NCBI GenBank assembly: GCA_030267965.1
Contig: BRYA01000758.1
Span: 1-64,000, forward strand
Length of the DNA stretch: 64,000 nucleotides
Direction: 5' to 3'
Source: Triparma columacea
Lineage: Eukaryota; Sar; Bolidophyceae; Parmales; Triparmaceae
Part shown: in pieces, positions 20,372 through 30,477 of the stretch
Position numbering within the stretch: the stretch's first letter is position 1
How the letters are laid out: each line of letters opens with the position of its first letter
Made by a program: the position numbers and the translations under genes
Notes under the pieces: model-generated
Database searches by the model: none
The model's input: only the letters and a program-made list of their open reading frames with translations
Told to the model about the DNA's origin: nothing

Positions 20372-21609
20372 TTACAGTGGGTTCCCCATGTCCTTGTCCT
20401 TATTAGGGTTCTGTTGGAAGCTTATCTCCCTGCAAAGTGCCTGGTACGCTATCTCCTCCTGTGTCGTCCAACTTTTACCGAAGTCAGCCTTCTTGCGACG
20501 GACGGTCTTCTTTATGTCGTCGAACTTAAGACCAACTGGTAGACCACCAGTGCTGGGGAGGGGGGGAGGAGGGGGTTAGGATTTTGTATTCGCACATCTC
20601 TACCTGACTTAAGCACATGCTTTCTCAGTGGGATAAGTATCGTCTTCGGCCTGTGACACACTTCTGCTCTTTTTTCCACCTGAGTCTCACCTGATGGCCA
20701 AGTTTTGGAGCGAGTTTAGATCCTTGATGATGTCTGCCTTTGTGTGTGTGGTGGGGGGGGAGGGGTGAGGGGGTATTGCAAGGTTAGTCGATTTGGTTGC
20801 GGTTTTTAGTTCATCTCATAGCTACAACAGAAGAGTGTTGTGGCTATGACAGAAGAGTATCGTGCATGCGACAAATGTTGTCTCTAATGTTGTGTCTCTA
20901 ATGCTGTGTCTCTAATGTTGTGTGACGTACCTCCTTCTTGCTCTCAGCAAAGCTGGCTAGCACAGTGTCGAATTCTTTCTTAATTTTGGATTGTTGTGCA
21001 CGGAATTTAGCTCTCTGTTTGTTAGAAGGTTGTAGGTGGTTAGTGTTTGATAGCGTGTTAGGGTTATTGGCGGTGTTTAAAGAGGTGTTTAAAGAGATGT
21101 TTACAGAGGTGGTCAAAGAGGTGTTTGAAGAGGCTTTATTTTGAGTGTATTTTCCATAATATGCTCACTAAATAGTTTGTATCCTCTTTAGTATCCTATT
21201 TTGTGTGTTATGTGTATAAATTCGAGCGAATTCAATTGAAATTTGAGGATAAAAAGTGCCAGCTCATAAAAGTTGTCGGGAAGGCATGCCAGCAGAGCAC
21301 TCCATATAAGCTATATAACACCTATATACACACACACATTCACATACACACATACACACATACACTCACCTCAGCCTCAGACGCCTTAAACTCCTCTGTA
21401 GGCTCAGCAAGGTACTCAAGCTGCTCAGCATTCACTCCATCGGCAGTGAGGAGTATTTGTGCTGCTGTTATTGCTGTTATACCTGCACTAACTCGTGTTA
21501 AACTACGCGCTGACTTTAAGAATGCACGTCGATGAGATACACCACCATTATAACTAAAGCTAACCTCAACAAGCGTTAAAACGAGGAAGATTAAGAAGAA
21601 CGATCTCAT
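20372..21609 (-). CDS. Small thylakoid-lumen protein with plastid signal and Tat signal, four exons, 183 aa
   Basis: Exons are 21370-21609, 20931-21014, 20691-20737 and 20372-20552; all four joints keep phase. Residues 1-19 are a hydrophobic signal peptide ending ...EVSFSY, with Phe near the cleavage site as in heterokont plastid preproteins. RRAFLK (residues 27-32), a hydrophobic stretch and GVNA (about 58-61) form a twin-arginine lumen signal. The mature ~122 residues are mostly helical and charged: FRAQQSKIKKEFDTVLASF, TGGLPVGLKFDDI, YQALCREISFQQNP, ending KDMGNPL. Size, helicity and lumen targeting fit photosystem extrinsic proteins of the PsbQ'/Psb31 kind, but I cannot confirm which. The last exon has a broken tandem copy downstream. 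Confidence 0.8.
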
Positions 21610-22127
21610 TTAAGAAAAATATGGGCAAAAGTGGGCAATTTGCAAAAATAAATATAGCTCTGAAATATAGGTAAGAAGGACAACAATGACAATAATAACA
21701 CTTTCCAAGGCTTTCACCAGTTATCATTTGTCCTATTATCGATTTTTATCTCCTATTCACGTCCAAATTCAAGCTATTTCCCCTCTTCAATCGGTCAGTC
21801 GACTGTGTATTCATTGGGTTAGGATTATTCGTCTCATAGACAAGATAATACTACTTTCGGCCACATTTCCGATACTTTTGGTATCATATTGGGGTTGCTA
21901 TCGGGCAGAGAACCGCCATTGACGCGGCAATGACGCATTCTTGAGGGTCTCCCCATCCCTCTCCGTTGTTCTTTGTCAATCACACCACACTAACCCTGAT
22001 TATCCCGTCAATAACGTAGGAATTGCTTGAGAATTGAAGCTGTTAACGACAAGACTGTATAATAAATCCAGGGTTAGGGTTAGGTTACCAAAAGGACGGT
22101 ATAAAAGATCCTCCCTCCGTCCCTACT
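21610..22127. other. Divergent intergenic region with a TATA-like element
   Basis: About 520 bp between head-to-head genes. Near 22070-22090 there are two and a half TTAGGG-like units, too few to be telomeric. A TATAAAA motif occurs at about 22100, only 28 bp before the ATG of the LRR gene; if used it would give an extremely short leader. No gene is seen. Confidence 0.4.
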
Positions 22128-23195
22128 ATGAGTGAATTTGACTTTGCTTATGGTGATGACGATGGTGATGACTATGGTGATGACTATGGTGATGACTATG
22201 GTGATGTCTATGACTATCACGACCTGTTCGGGTTACCCCCAGATGATGGGGACTCTCCCCTTCCCAAAACAGCAGTATACTCCGGAACAGAGAGCTTCAG
22301 AGGCAATCATAAACTCACAGAAGTGACTTTTGCACAAGGAGTGACGTCGATTGGCGATAAAGCCTTCTACAGATGCTCCTCCCTCACGGCCATCACCATC
22401 CCGGATGGAGTGACGACGATTGGCTATGGCGCCTTCAGACAATGCTCCTCCCTCACGGCCATCACCATCCCAGACGGAGTGACAACGATTGGCAGATACG
22501 CCTTCTACCTATGTTCCTCCCTCAAGGCCATCACCATCCCGGACTCAGTGAGAATGATTCGCGATGAAGCCTTCTCCAGATGCTCCTCCGTCGCAGCCAT
22601 CACAATCCCAGACGGAGTGACGAAGATTGGCGAATATGCCTTCTACGGATGCTCCTCCCTCACAGCCATTACAATCCCAGTTGGAGTGACGTCGATTGGT
22701 CTTGGCGCCTTCCAAGGATGCTCCTCCCTCACGGCCATCAACTTCCCACACGGAGTGACGGAGATTGGCGAGTATGCCTTTCAAGGATGCTCCTCCCTCA
22801 CGGCCATCACAATCCCGGACTCAGTGACGACAATTGGCAGTTATGCCTTCCAGGAATGCTCCTCCCTCACTACACTCATTCTATCTCCTGCCGTTTCCAT
22901 CAGTTTTGCCGTTTTCTTGAACTGCACTGCCCTAATCGCTGCTGCTGCTGATAAAAATATGTCGACTGTCCCGGACCTCCTTCATTACAGGTGGCACCGC
23001 AATGTCGCTGTGATCGAACGCGTCAACGCTCTTCTGTGCCTCAAGGGAACCTGGGATCACGTGGAGAATCAACCCAGTGGACCGGATAGTCTGAAGCAGA
23101 AGAAAATGGACGGAGTTGAAGCCCCGCTAAAGAGGACTGAGGCACGTGAAAAGATCCCGAAAGTTTTATGGAGAGTAATTCTAGAATTTCTGTAA
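22128..23195 (+). CDS. BspA-like leucine-rich repeat protein, 355 aa
   Basis: Single exon. The acidic N-terminus has DDYG repeats (residues about 9-27). Eight or more LRR_5-type units of 23 residues follow, e.g. ITIPDGVTTIGYGAFRQCSS, each with the SIG/TIG...AF...CSSL signature. DNA identity between the 69-bp units is high, so the array is young. The C-terminal ~90 residues form a separate module: YRWHRNVAVIERVNALLCLK ... VLWRVILEFL. The same module occurs as an orphan fragment at 44.2-44.4 kb. BspA-like LRR proteins are surface or interaction proteins in bacteria and trichomonads. In algae they are abundant with unknown function. No signal peptide is visible, so a cytosolic or nuclear role is as likely. 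Confidence 0.88.
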   Translation: MSEFDFAYGDDDGDDYGDDYGDDYGDVYDYHDLFGLPPDDGDSPLPKTAVYSGTESFRGNHKLTEVTFAQGVTSIGDKAFYRCSSLTAITIPDGVTTIGYGAFRQCSSLTAITIPDGVTTIGRYAFYLCSSLKAITIPDSVRMIRDEAFSRCSSVAAITIPDGVTKIGEYAFYGCSSLTAITIPVGVTSIGLGAFQGCSSLTAINFPHGVTEIGEYAFQGCSSLTAITIPDSVTTIGSYAFQECSSLTTLILSPAVSISFAVFLNCTALIAAAADKNMSTVPDLLHYRWHRNVAVIERVNALLCLKGTWDHVENQPSGPDSLKQKKMDGVEAPLKRTEAREKIPKVLWRVILEFL

Positions 23196-23384
23196 ACTCT
23201 TCGTTGTTGAATGATTGGCATACGAGAGGGAATGATATACTGAGAGGATGGGGGGAGAGAGGGGTGCAATTGCAAACGTAAATGAATTTGGCGAAGGCCT
23301 TTTACTAATTAAACGCGATGCAGTTTATTGCCATTCCAAGCGCATTAACACACGTCCACACCCCTACAAATCCTACAAGCCCCC

Positions 23385-26300
23385 TTACACCCCCCTTACA
23401 CCGGTGCTCCCCATCTCTACGTCCCCTTCCCCCCCCCCCGGACTGCCAATTGAACCGGGCAGCTCTGCAATCTCCCCCTCCGCATCTATTGTTCCGTCGT
23501 TGTGCTCTAATGTGTCCTTGAACTCTTCGTTGTCGTCGTTGTCTCCTTCTTGTCCCAACCTCCCAAGCCTCATTTCTCCCCCTACCGTCTGCCTCCTCTT
23601 CCTCCCCTCCTCCCCATTTTTCTTCGCCCCACCCCCCCCACCACCAAAGATGGCCCCTATGTTACCCATCCCCTCCTCAACCCCTTGCCCCAGCATCCCC
23701 ACCCCCCCAATTATTGATCCCCTGAACCCCCCCGCAACCTTCCCCAGCCCCCCCACCGCGTTTCCTCCAAGTTCCCCGAGGCCCCCCACAGCCCTCCCCC
23801 CAAGTCCCCCCGTAATTCCGTCTACTCCCGTGAGTATGTTACCACCGAAGTCACTAAGTCTCCTATTGGCCCCTACAGCCTTGTCCCCAAGTCCCCCTGT
23901 AACCCCGTCTACTCCCGCGAGTATGTTATCACCGAATTGACTAAGTCTCCTATTATTATCAACCGCGAATGTAGTCAGTGCGTCAGCCTGAGCCGCCAGT
24001 TGTTTCGCCTTACTAGCCAAAGCGACCTGCGCGAAGTTAAGCGCGTTCCCCCCGTGCCTTGCGTCAGCCTTGAGGCTAAGGATCTCTGAGTTGGTTATCT
24101 CCCCGTCAGCGTCTACGTCGGCGTTCATGCCGAAACGGACTAGGATGTTGTAGGAGACGGACATGGCTAGGGATGGGTGGATTATGGCGTTCGGGTTGTG
24201 CTTCGTAGGGTCCTCGTGGGCGTTGGTCAAGGCGCGGTATAGGTGGGACTGGGAGAAGAATATACGCTCCCCCGTCTCGGTTACGGTGCCGTCCTCAACG
24301 TTGTCACCGTCGCGCTTCCTGATAACGACGGCGCGACCGGAGTTAGGGATGTCCTTCAAATCTATCGAATCCCAACGGGAGGTGTCCTGGATTAGCTTGG
24401 GGAGGTCACCCTCCTTCATTTCCTCGTCGTATATCCCTAGGACCCACGTAAGGACCTCCAGGAGGTCCCTTGAGCTGAGGTGGTACTCCCCCCCCGTTTT
24501 CTTCCTCCATATGTTGATCTTCTCTACCACACTCCACAGGGCGTCCGTGTAACTGATGGCGTCGAAGCCTGACTTGGTCTGCTCGTAGGCCTCAACGATG
24601 ATGGCGAGGAAGGCGTTGATGAGGATGAAGTAGCAGATCATCATGAAGGTCCAGAAGAAGAGGACGCTCACGGACGACTCAGCCTCGTTCATGCCCTCGC
24701 GAGTATCGAAGAACTCCCCGAGGAGCATGAAGAAGAGATACTCTATCGATACTCCGACGCTCCTAAACTCGTCCATGCTGCTGCCGTACTGGATGGTTCC
24801 CATGAACGCGTAAACTAGGACGACTGTGAAGAAGAGGATGAAGAAGAAGAACATCGGCCCGGCGGCGTGGCTGATGGTCCTGGTGATGAGGCCCATCCTA
24901 GGGTGAAAGTCAAGGTTCTTGACCATCTGGATGCAGCAGAGCACCAGGGAGATTGACGCCATGGTCTTGTGGAGGGTCCGGGCCTTGCTGAATTCCGTGA
25001 CGTCGTTCATCACCTGGACGCAGTCCAGCAGCCCGGACCCGGCCTTGAAGTAGGAGTGCGGGCCGTCCGGGTCGGAAAATACTTCGTACTCGAGCTTCGG
25101 CTCCCACCCTTTTGCCATAAGGGCGAAGTTTAGCCAAGCCACGTTGGATATCACCTGGACTGCGTAATTCCCGCAGTCTATGATGTTCCCGAAGTTGGTG
25201 GCGTATATGAGGGTACCGGCTATATTGCCGTTGTGCTTTATAGCCTCCCTGAGTTCAAACAGTTCCCTTACAATGAGTGAGAAAAGCGATATCAAGTACA
25301 GGGCCTCCATTATTGTCCTGCTAATGTCTTTGCTGTCGGTGCTGTACACGACAGGGTCTATGGTGTAAACGTAGGTCTTGAGCTTCCAACGGACAGAGTT
25401 GTCGATCTTGGAAGCTTTTACCTTGACGAAGGAAAATATATCGTTCTTTCGATTGAAGAGGACCATGGAGGTCGTCAGGGAGGTAGTGTACTCATCTATG
25501 TAATTGTTATCTAGGAGGAGGCTTATCTTGTTGACCCTTGCTCTATCCAGAGTTCTCGGAAAAATTACAGGGAAGTCGCTCAGTGACACAGCCGGCCGGT
25601 TCCCGAATTTAACCAAACTGTCTTCCGAACTCTGAACGGAGCTCCTCTGGTCCTTCCAGAACGCCTTTGGTATGCCGCCGGCCGTCGACTCCCCTGCCGT
25701 CGCGTTGTATATCGGGCTGTTCACATCGTACGTATAGTCAACACCAAAGGGCAAAGTGCTTTTAGAGAGGGTCTCAGATACCAGGCAACGGTCGAGGTCG
25801 AAGAAGGACGTCTTCCCGCAGGTGCCCTCCTCGGCCGCCCGAGTCTGCGTTAGCATGACGCCCCCTACGACGTCGTAGCCGTCGAGGAACTGTGTGCCCT
25901 TGTACTCGTCTGAGAAGACTACGTTCAGGATGTCGTGCTTGAACCAGGCAAGGTATCCCCCACCCTCCTTGTTTGGGGTTAAGTACGTAATGGGGTCGCC
26001 GTTGGTCAATGGGTCGACGAGGTCGCCGTCGTAAACGAACGTCGAGAGGGAGCCCGCGTCGCTGTGGTCTTCCACCGTCGTCCAATCATCTATTGTTCCA
26101 CCCCCCGAGAAGAGGTTGTCCAGCAGCGTCGCCTTGACCTCCCTGCTCCCCGAGTTGTCGATCTGCCTGAACAGCACTAAACAGTAGAAGACCAGGAAGA
26201 GGCTGTACTGGAGGAGGTTCACGTAAGATGAGGTGTCGTTGATGTGCTCAGAGCAACGCATGTGAGACTGACGGACTATGAGGTTGGGGGTGAAGTGGTC

Positions 26301-26582
26301 CTTGGAAAAGAAACGTGAAGATATGTCCTTCTCAAGCCCGCGGAAAGAAAAGCCGTGGCGGGAAGATGAAGTGTCGTGGCGGGAAGATGAAGTGGAGGAG
26401 ACGGGGGGGTTGGAATGGGGAGATAAGGCAGCATTGCTGCCAAAGGAGCTTTGACTCTTCATCTCGACATTGTTAAGACTGATCACCTTCTTGCCTGCAA
26501 CTCGAAACTGGGGGTGGAGGGGGGGAGGGGGGGAGGGGTGGGGGTAGAGGGGAGGGTGTTTGAGGGTGACGAGGGGTTTCAT
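23385..26582 (-). CDS. PKD2: Polycystin-2-like (PKD2/TRPP) cation channel, 1065 aa
   Basis: Uninterrupted frame from ATG at 26582. After a Ser-rich cytosolic N-terminus, the first membrane helix lies around LFLVFYCLVLF. A large extracellular polycystin domain follows (FPRTLDRARVNKISLLLDNN, Cys pairs around GTCGKTSFFDLDRCL). Helices S2-S6 include NFGNIIDCGNYAVQVISNVA and FFFFILFFTVVLVYAFMG. The pore loop reads FFMLLGEFF, with Glu at the filter position that is Asp in vertebrate PKD2, and S6 ends ILINAFLAIIVEAYEQ. One canonical EF-hand loop (DVDADGEITNSE) sits in the cytosolic tail. The C-terminus has duplicated segments (NNRRLSQFGDNILAGVDGV / ANRRLSDFGGNILTGVDGI), then Gly-rich low complexity. 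In ciliates and green algae this family is ciliary; that location is inferred here. Confidence 0.92.
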   Translation of the reverse strand: MKPLVTLKHPPLYPHPSPPPPLHPQFRVAGKKVISLNNVEMKSQSSFGSNAALSPHSNPPVSSTSSSRHDTSSSRHGFSFRGLEKDISSRFFSKDHFTPNLIVRQSHMRCSEHINDTSSYVNLLQYSLFLVFYCLVLFRQIDNSGSREVKATLLDNLFSGGGTIDDWTTVEDHSDAGSLSTFVYDGDLVDPLTNGDPITYLTPNKEGGGYLAWFKHDILNVVFSDEYKGTQFLDGYDVVGGVMLTQTRAAEEGTCGKTSFFDLDRCLVSETLSKSTLPFGVDYTYDVNSPIYNATAGESTAGGIPKAFWKDQRSSVQSSEDSLVKFGNRPAVSLSDFPVIFPRTLDRARVNKISLLLDNNYIDEYTTSLTTSMVLFNRKNDIFSFVKVKASKIDNSVRWKLKTYVYTIDPVVYSTDSKDISRTIMEALYLISLFSLIVRELFELREAIKHNGNIAGTLIYATNFGNIIDCGNYAVQVISNVAWLNFALMAKGWEPKLEYEVFSDPDGPHSYFKAGSGLLDCVQVMNDVTEFSKARTLHKTMASISLVLCCIQMVKNLDFHPRMGLITRTISHAAGPMFFFFILFFTVVLVYAFMGTIQYGSSMDEFRSVGVSIEYLFFMLLGEFFDTREGMNEAESSVSVLFFWTFMMICYFILINAFLAIIVEAYEQTKSGFDAISYTDALWSVVEKINIWRKKTGGEYHLSSRDLLEVLTWVLGIYDEEMKEGDLPKLIQDTSRWDSIDLKDIPNSGRAVVIRKRDGDNVEDGTVTETGERIFFSQSHLYRALTNAHEDPTKHNPNAIIHPSLAMSVSYNILVRFGMNADVDADGEITNSEILSLKADARHGGNALNFAQVALASKAKQLAAQADALTTFAVDNNRRLSQFGDNILAGVDGVTGGLGDKAVGANRRLSDFGGNILTGVDGITGGLGGRAVGGLGELGGNAVGGLGKVAGGFRGSIIGGVGMLGQGVEEGMGNIGAIFGGGGGGAKKNGEEGRKRRQTVGGEMRLGRLGQEGDNDDNEEFKDTLEHNDGTIDAEGEIAELPGSIGSPGGGEGDVEMGSTGVRGV

Positions 26583-26910
26583 GAGGGGGGAAGGAGTTAG
26601 TGGAGTTTCAAGGCATGGGAGAAAATTTTCGGGGCAGATGGGTTGTCGGGGAGTTTATAGAAATAGGGAGGAAGGGAGGGGGGTATGAAATGCCGAGATA
26701 AGGGGGGCACAAACACATACCTTTTCCGGGGTGTGGGTGGGCAAGTTAGGGTTGCTGTTGGGGGAGGAGGCTTCAGGGATTACAAGGGCCGGAGGACGGA
26801 CGGACGAGGAGTCCGGACCCGGGGACGACATTGCGCGTGCTGCGCGTGTTGTTTTATGATTTTAATTTCCCTGAATATTTTGGAAAGGGTCTTTTATTTT
26901 TTTCTTGAAA
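26583..26910. promoter_or_regulatory. Divergent promoter region (PKD2 / aminotransferase)
   Basis: The two start codons are 328 bp apart and point away from each other, so this stretch must hold both promoters. It is G-rich on the plus strand next to PKD2 and turns T-rich just before the aminotransferase ATG. No element can be named. Confidence 0.45.
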
Positions 26911-28263
26911 ATGATCTTCAAGCTGCTCGTGCTCCTTCCGGCAATGGTGTGCGCCAGTAATACGACCTACGGTCATCAGCAGTTGGAAAACTTTCTTCTC
27001 GATCCAACCTACTTAAACTTCAATCATGGGTAAGGTAGCCTCCATCAGGGCCGATCTAATTTCTTTGTGTTGTATATTAAGCTAACGCCACGCCTGCAAT
27101 TATCCCCTATTAGGAGTTTTGGAGCAGTAGCGCGTCCAGTACTTGATGCCCAGCACAACTACGTCCTTCAACAGGAGGCACGGCCCGACATTTGGTTCCG
27201 GGAAACTTACAAGACGTTAATCGTCGAAACGAGGGAGAAGATCTCTAAGGAGTGCGGATTGGTGAACGCGGACAACCTAGTATTGTTGGAGAACGCAAGC
27301 GCAGCTGTGAACGCTATCTTTAGGTCGCTCAGCTTGCAACGAGGGGATATTTTCGTCTATTTCTCGACTGCATATGGAATGGTGAAGCACACAGCGGCGT
27401 GGTTGGAGGTCGACAAGGGAATCAAGATCCTCGAGGTCCCCGTTACTGTGCCGATCACTTCTGTTCAATCGCTGCTTGATCCCATGAAAAATGCCTTGGA
27501 CGATCTCTCGCCTGAAGAAAAGGCCAAGGTAAAGGTCGCGACCTTCTCCCATATTTCTTCCGTCCCTGCTTTTATCGAGCCCATCAAAGAACTCGCGTCT
27601 CTCGTCAAGAGCGTTAACCCTAACGCCTTGGTACTAATTGACGGGGCTCATGCCATAGGTCAAATAAAGGTGGATATTCCTGCCCTTGGCGACATCGACT
27701 ACTACCTCTCGAACGCCCACAAATGGTTATACGCTCCTAAGGGGTCTGCTTTTTTGTGGACTAACCCCGAGCAGATTGACACGGTGCGTCCACAACCCTC
27801 GGTAATCAGCAGCGAGAACGATGTTTCGGGAGGGACTGACTACTTGACCCGCTTCGGCTACACGGGCACGAAGGACTTCACGGCGTATCTGAGCATCTCC
27901 GACTCCCTTGACTTTCGACATTCCTTAGAGGAGGTTAATGGGGAGGGATCCATCATAGACTATTCCACCAGTTTGGCAGAATGGGCTGGTGACCACCTTG
28001 TCGAGCAGTGGAAAACTTCACGTCTCTCGCCGAAGGAGTTTGAAGCTGCATTATTCAACGTGATTTTGCCTACGACTGACTATGAGCTTGCGACGAAGAT
28101 GCAAACGGATTTGTTAAATGATCACGGAATTTACATGCTCGCTCTTCTCGATGAGGAGTCGGGGATTGTGTTTACGAGGTTGAGCTCTCAGATTTATTTA
28201 GAGAAGGCGGACTTCGTCAAGTTGGGAGATTTAGTTTTGGAGTATTTGAGCCCCCGTAAATAA
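26911..28263 (+). CDS. Secretory class-V aminotransferase, isopenicillin-N-epimerase-like, two exons, 422 aa
   Basis: Exons are 26911-27029 and 27114-28263. The joint creates LNFNHGSFG, the conserved N-terminal motif of this family. Exon 1 begins with a signal peptide (MIFKLLVLLPAMVCAS). PLP-binding residues are visible: Asp near 216 in LVLIDGAHAIGQIK and the Schiff-base Lys near 243 in SNAHKWLYAPKGSAFLW. The family includes bacterial CefD, cysteine desulfurase-like enzymes and hercynylcysteine lyases. The substrate cannot be read from sequence. The entry signal means the protein acts in the secretory pathway, outside the cell, or possibly in the plastid if a transit peptide follows. Its stop lies 50 bp from the stop of the convergent neighbour. 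Confidence 0.87.
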
Positions 28264-28313
28264 CCTAACCCTAAAGTCTAAGTAATGTTCACGATAAAGG
28301 GTTTGTGTTTCTA

Positions 28314-28898
28314 TCACCCTTTAACTCCAAATGCCCTCACCCTATACACTATGACTCTCCCATATATATCCGTGCTGTTCCCCCACCTCAATCTAAGTCT
28401 CCTCTTCCCCCTTCCACCATCACCCTCGAACATGACAACTTGCTCCAAATTACAATCGTTAAAATCGTCCCACTCGTCCCTCCCAATCCACCCCTCTTCC
28501 TTCCCCCCCCTAACATCCTCCCTAAACTCGTACTCCCAATCGTCCGCATCTTCGAAATCCTCAATCTCGCTCCACTCCCCCAACTCACCACCCTCGACAT
28601 CAACCCCACCACCAGTCCCAACAAAACCACCCTGAAAAGTTAACCCTAAACCCTTAATCATATCGTCGTCCCCACAATTGACCTCGATAACCACCCAGTG
28701 GCCGGCCTGATTTCCGGGAATGACGCCCTGGTAATCCCTGAGTCCAACGCTGTACCAGCCAGATTGTCCCTCTGTGAAAGTGTTCGATTCAGACGATGAG
28801 GACGATGTTTGAGGGATTATATTGCTGACCTTGTTTTCTGAGACTGGTGGAAGAGTGCTACTGGCACGTGCGGAGGTGATAGGGAGCGAAATAAGCAT
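28314..28898 (-). CDS. Uncharacterised acidic protein, 194 aa
   Basis: The frame starts at ATG 28898 and has no intron. A short moderately hydrophobic start (MLISLPITSARASS) could be a weak signal sequence. A Ser-rich linker leads to SGWYSVGLRDYQGVIPGNQ and GHWVVIEVNCGDDD, then a strongly acidic region (WSEIEDFEDADDWEYEF). The C-terminus is beta-like and basic (RLRLRWGNSTDIYGRVIVYR). I recognise no family. It is transcribed away from BCD1, with 281 bp between start codons. The balanced composition and stable frame suggest a real gene, but conservation is unknown. Confidence 0.55.
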   Translation of the reverse strand: MLISLPITSARASSTLPPVSENKVSNIIPQTSSSSSESNTFTEGQSGWYSVGLRDYQGVIPGNQAGHWVVIEVNCGDDDMIKGLGLTFQGGFVGTGGGVDVEGGELGEWSEIEDFEDADDWEYEFREDVRGGKEEGWIGRDEWDDFNDCNLEQVVMFEGDGGRGKRRLRLRWGNSTDIYGRVIVYRVRAFGVKG

Positions 28899-29179
28899 GT
28901 GCAAAGGAGAAGTTCGGTGGAGCAGTGATGGAAGGTGGTGAAATTAGTAGGATAGAAGACTTTGAGTGGCTTCAAATGTCGAATTTGGCGGTGATCGTTA
29001 TTATGGAACGATTAGAGGGAACTGCAATGGGCAAAGCTCACTGTGGATCTCGCAGAAAAGCCAGAGATTGGATGGCAATTTGTCTGTGTGCCAATTTATC
29101 CATCAACGCTCACTGTAGGAGGGTGAAATCATTTTAGTCGATTCATTACGTATTTTCAAAGCCGCTGAGTATAGTTTTC

Positions 29180-30381
29180 ATGGAAGAAACGTGTGAAGTG
29201 GCCAAGTTGGAGCCAGCCAGCGAGAAGGTGAGTTAGAAAGGGAGGATTGTGGAAGAATGAATCACGTAATTCTGATGATTTTGTGTTCCAGCGAAGATTA
29301 ATTGCGCATAAAAGGAGTCTTGTCATATATCACATGCATCGAGTAGACAATATTAGGGTTATGGCAGTGATTCAACACCAGCAACCGCTAAATGGTTGCC
29401 AAATGACCACACTTCCCTCTTTTCTCCCCACGAACTCACCCCCCACCCCCCCCCCCCTCTCAGTCCTCAACGCTCCTCTGTTCAATTTGCAAAACAGTCC
29501 CGATGAAGTACACCTGCCCCAGGTGCTTCGTCCATACCTGCTCCCTTGGCTGTGTCCGCCTCCATAAGTCTCAAACCTCCTGCACCGGCAAGCGTGACCT
29601 CGTCGGCTTCAAGCGCATCGCCGAAATGGACGACTCCTCCCTCCGCGATGACATCCGCGTAGTCGAGGAGGGCCGACGGTGTGTCCGTGAAGTGCTCCGA
29701 GTCGGGGTAGATGTGGAGGATAGATTGGGGAAGGGACAGGGGAAGAACAAGAAGAGGAAGAAGGGACAGGGGAAGGGGCCTCCGGGGCTTAGGGAGGTCA
29801 TGGAACATAGGGGTGGGATGGTTTGGGGGATGAGCGGGAGCGAGGCGGAGAGGAGGAACGGGACCAAAGTAGTATTTCGGAAGAAGAAGGAGGAGGGGGG
29901 GGAGGGGGGGGGGGAGGGCGATAAAAAAGAAGGAAACTACGCGAAAGATGCAGGCGAGCAAAATAAGTCCTCCAACAGGCTTGACGATGTGGACATTATG
30001 TGGTCAATCTGCATTCGTTACCTCCCCCCCCCAGTGAACGACCCCCCAACCTCTTGCGTGGACTGGTACCACAATGTGTCGGAGAATACCACGGTCAAGG
30101 ACACCCTGTTGCAGTGGGTGACGAAGGAGAGGCAGACTGACGAAGTTTGGAAGAGGAAATTGAGGGGCTCCGGGGCCATGGTCGCGCTCGCTCAGGATGA
30201 AATGAAAGAATACGACATCTACATACCGACTTTTAATGACGCTCCTCCAAAGTACGTGCCCGTGGAGCTTAAAGGTACCGTCAAGGAGGCAGTTTCCGTC
30301 GCGGGAAACAAGGTCAGAGAGGGAGTCAACCTTTACATAGTGCACAAGTTGGCAAAGGGCAGGGGCGAGTACGAACGTTAA
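29180..30381 (+). CDS. ZNHIT6: Box C/D snoRNP assembly protein BCD1 (zf-HIT), two exons, 321 aa
   Basis: Exons are 29180-29227 (16 codons, MEETCEVAKLEPASEK) and 29464-30381, joined in phase 0. The zf-HIT finger lies at about residues 21-57. Its ligands appear in order as CSIC, CPRC, CSLGC and H...C (HKSQTSC), followed by the family signature LVGFKRIAEMDDSSLRDD. A Lys/Gly-rich linker separates it from a conserved C-terminal block (VDIMWSICIRYLPPPV, YDIYIPTFNDAPPKYVPV). BCD1/ZNHIT6 is a nuclear factor needed for early assembly of box C/D snoRNPs with R2TP. The short first exon rests on splice-site and phase logic plus the need for an ATG before the finger. Confidence 0.9.
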
Positions 30382-30477
30382 TGCTGCGCCAGGGGCGTGT
30401 ATTTTTATTGAAGATACAAGTCAATGAGTTCTTTTACCCATTCCCCAACCCCACACCGCCAGCCCCCCTTCTCCAGC

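Noticed and set aside
22070..22092. Telomere-like TTAGGG repeats
   Set aside because: Only about two and a half units within a normal intergenic region.
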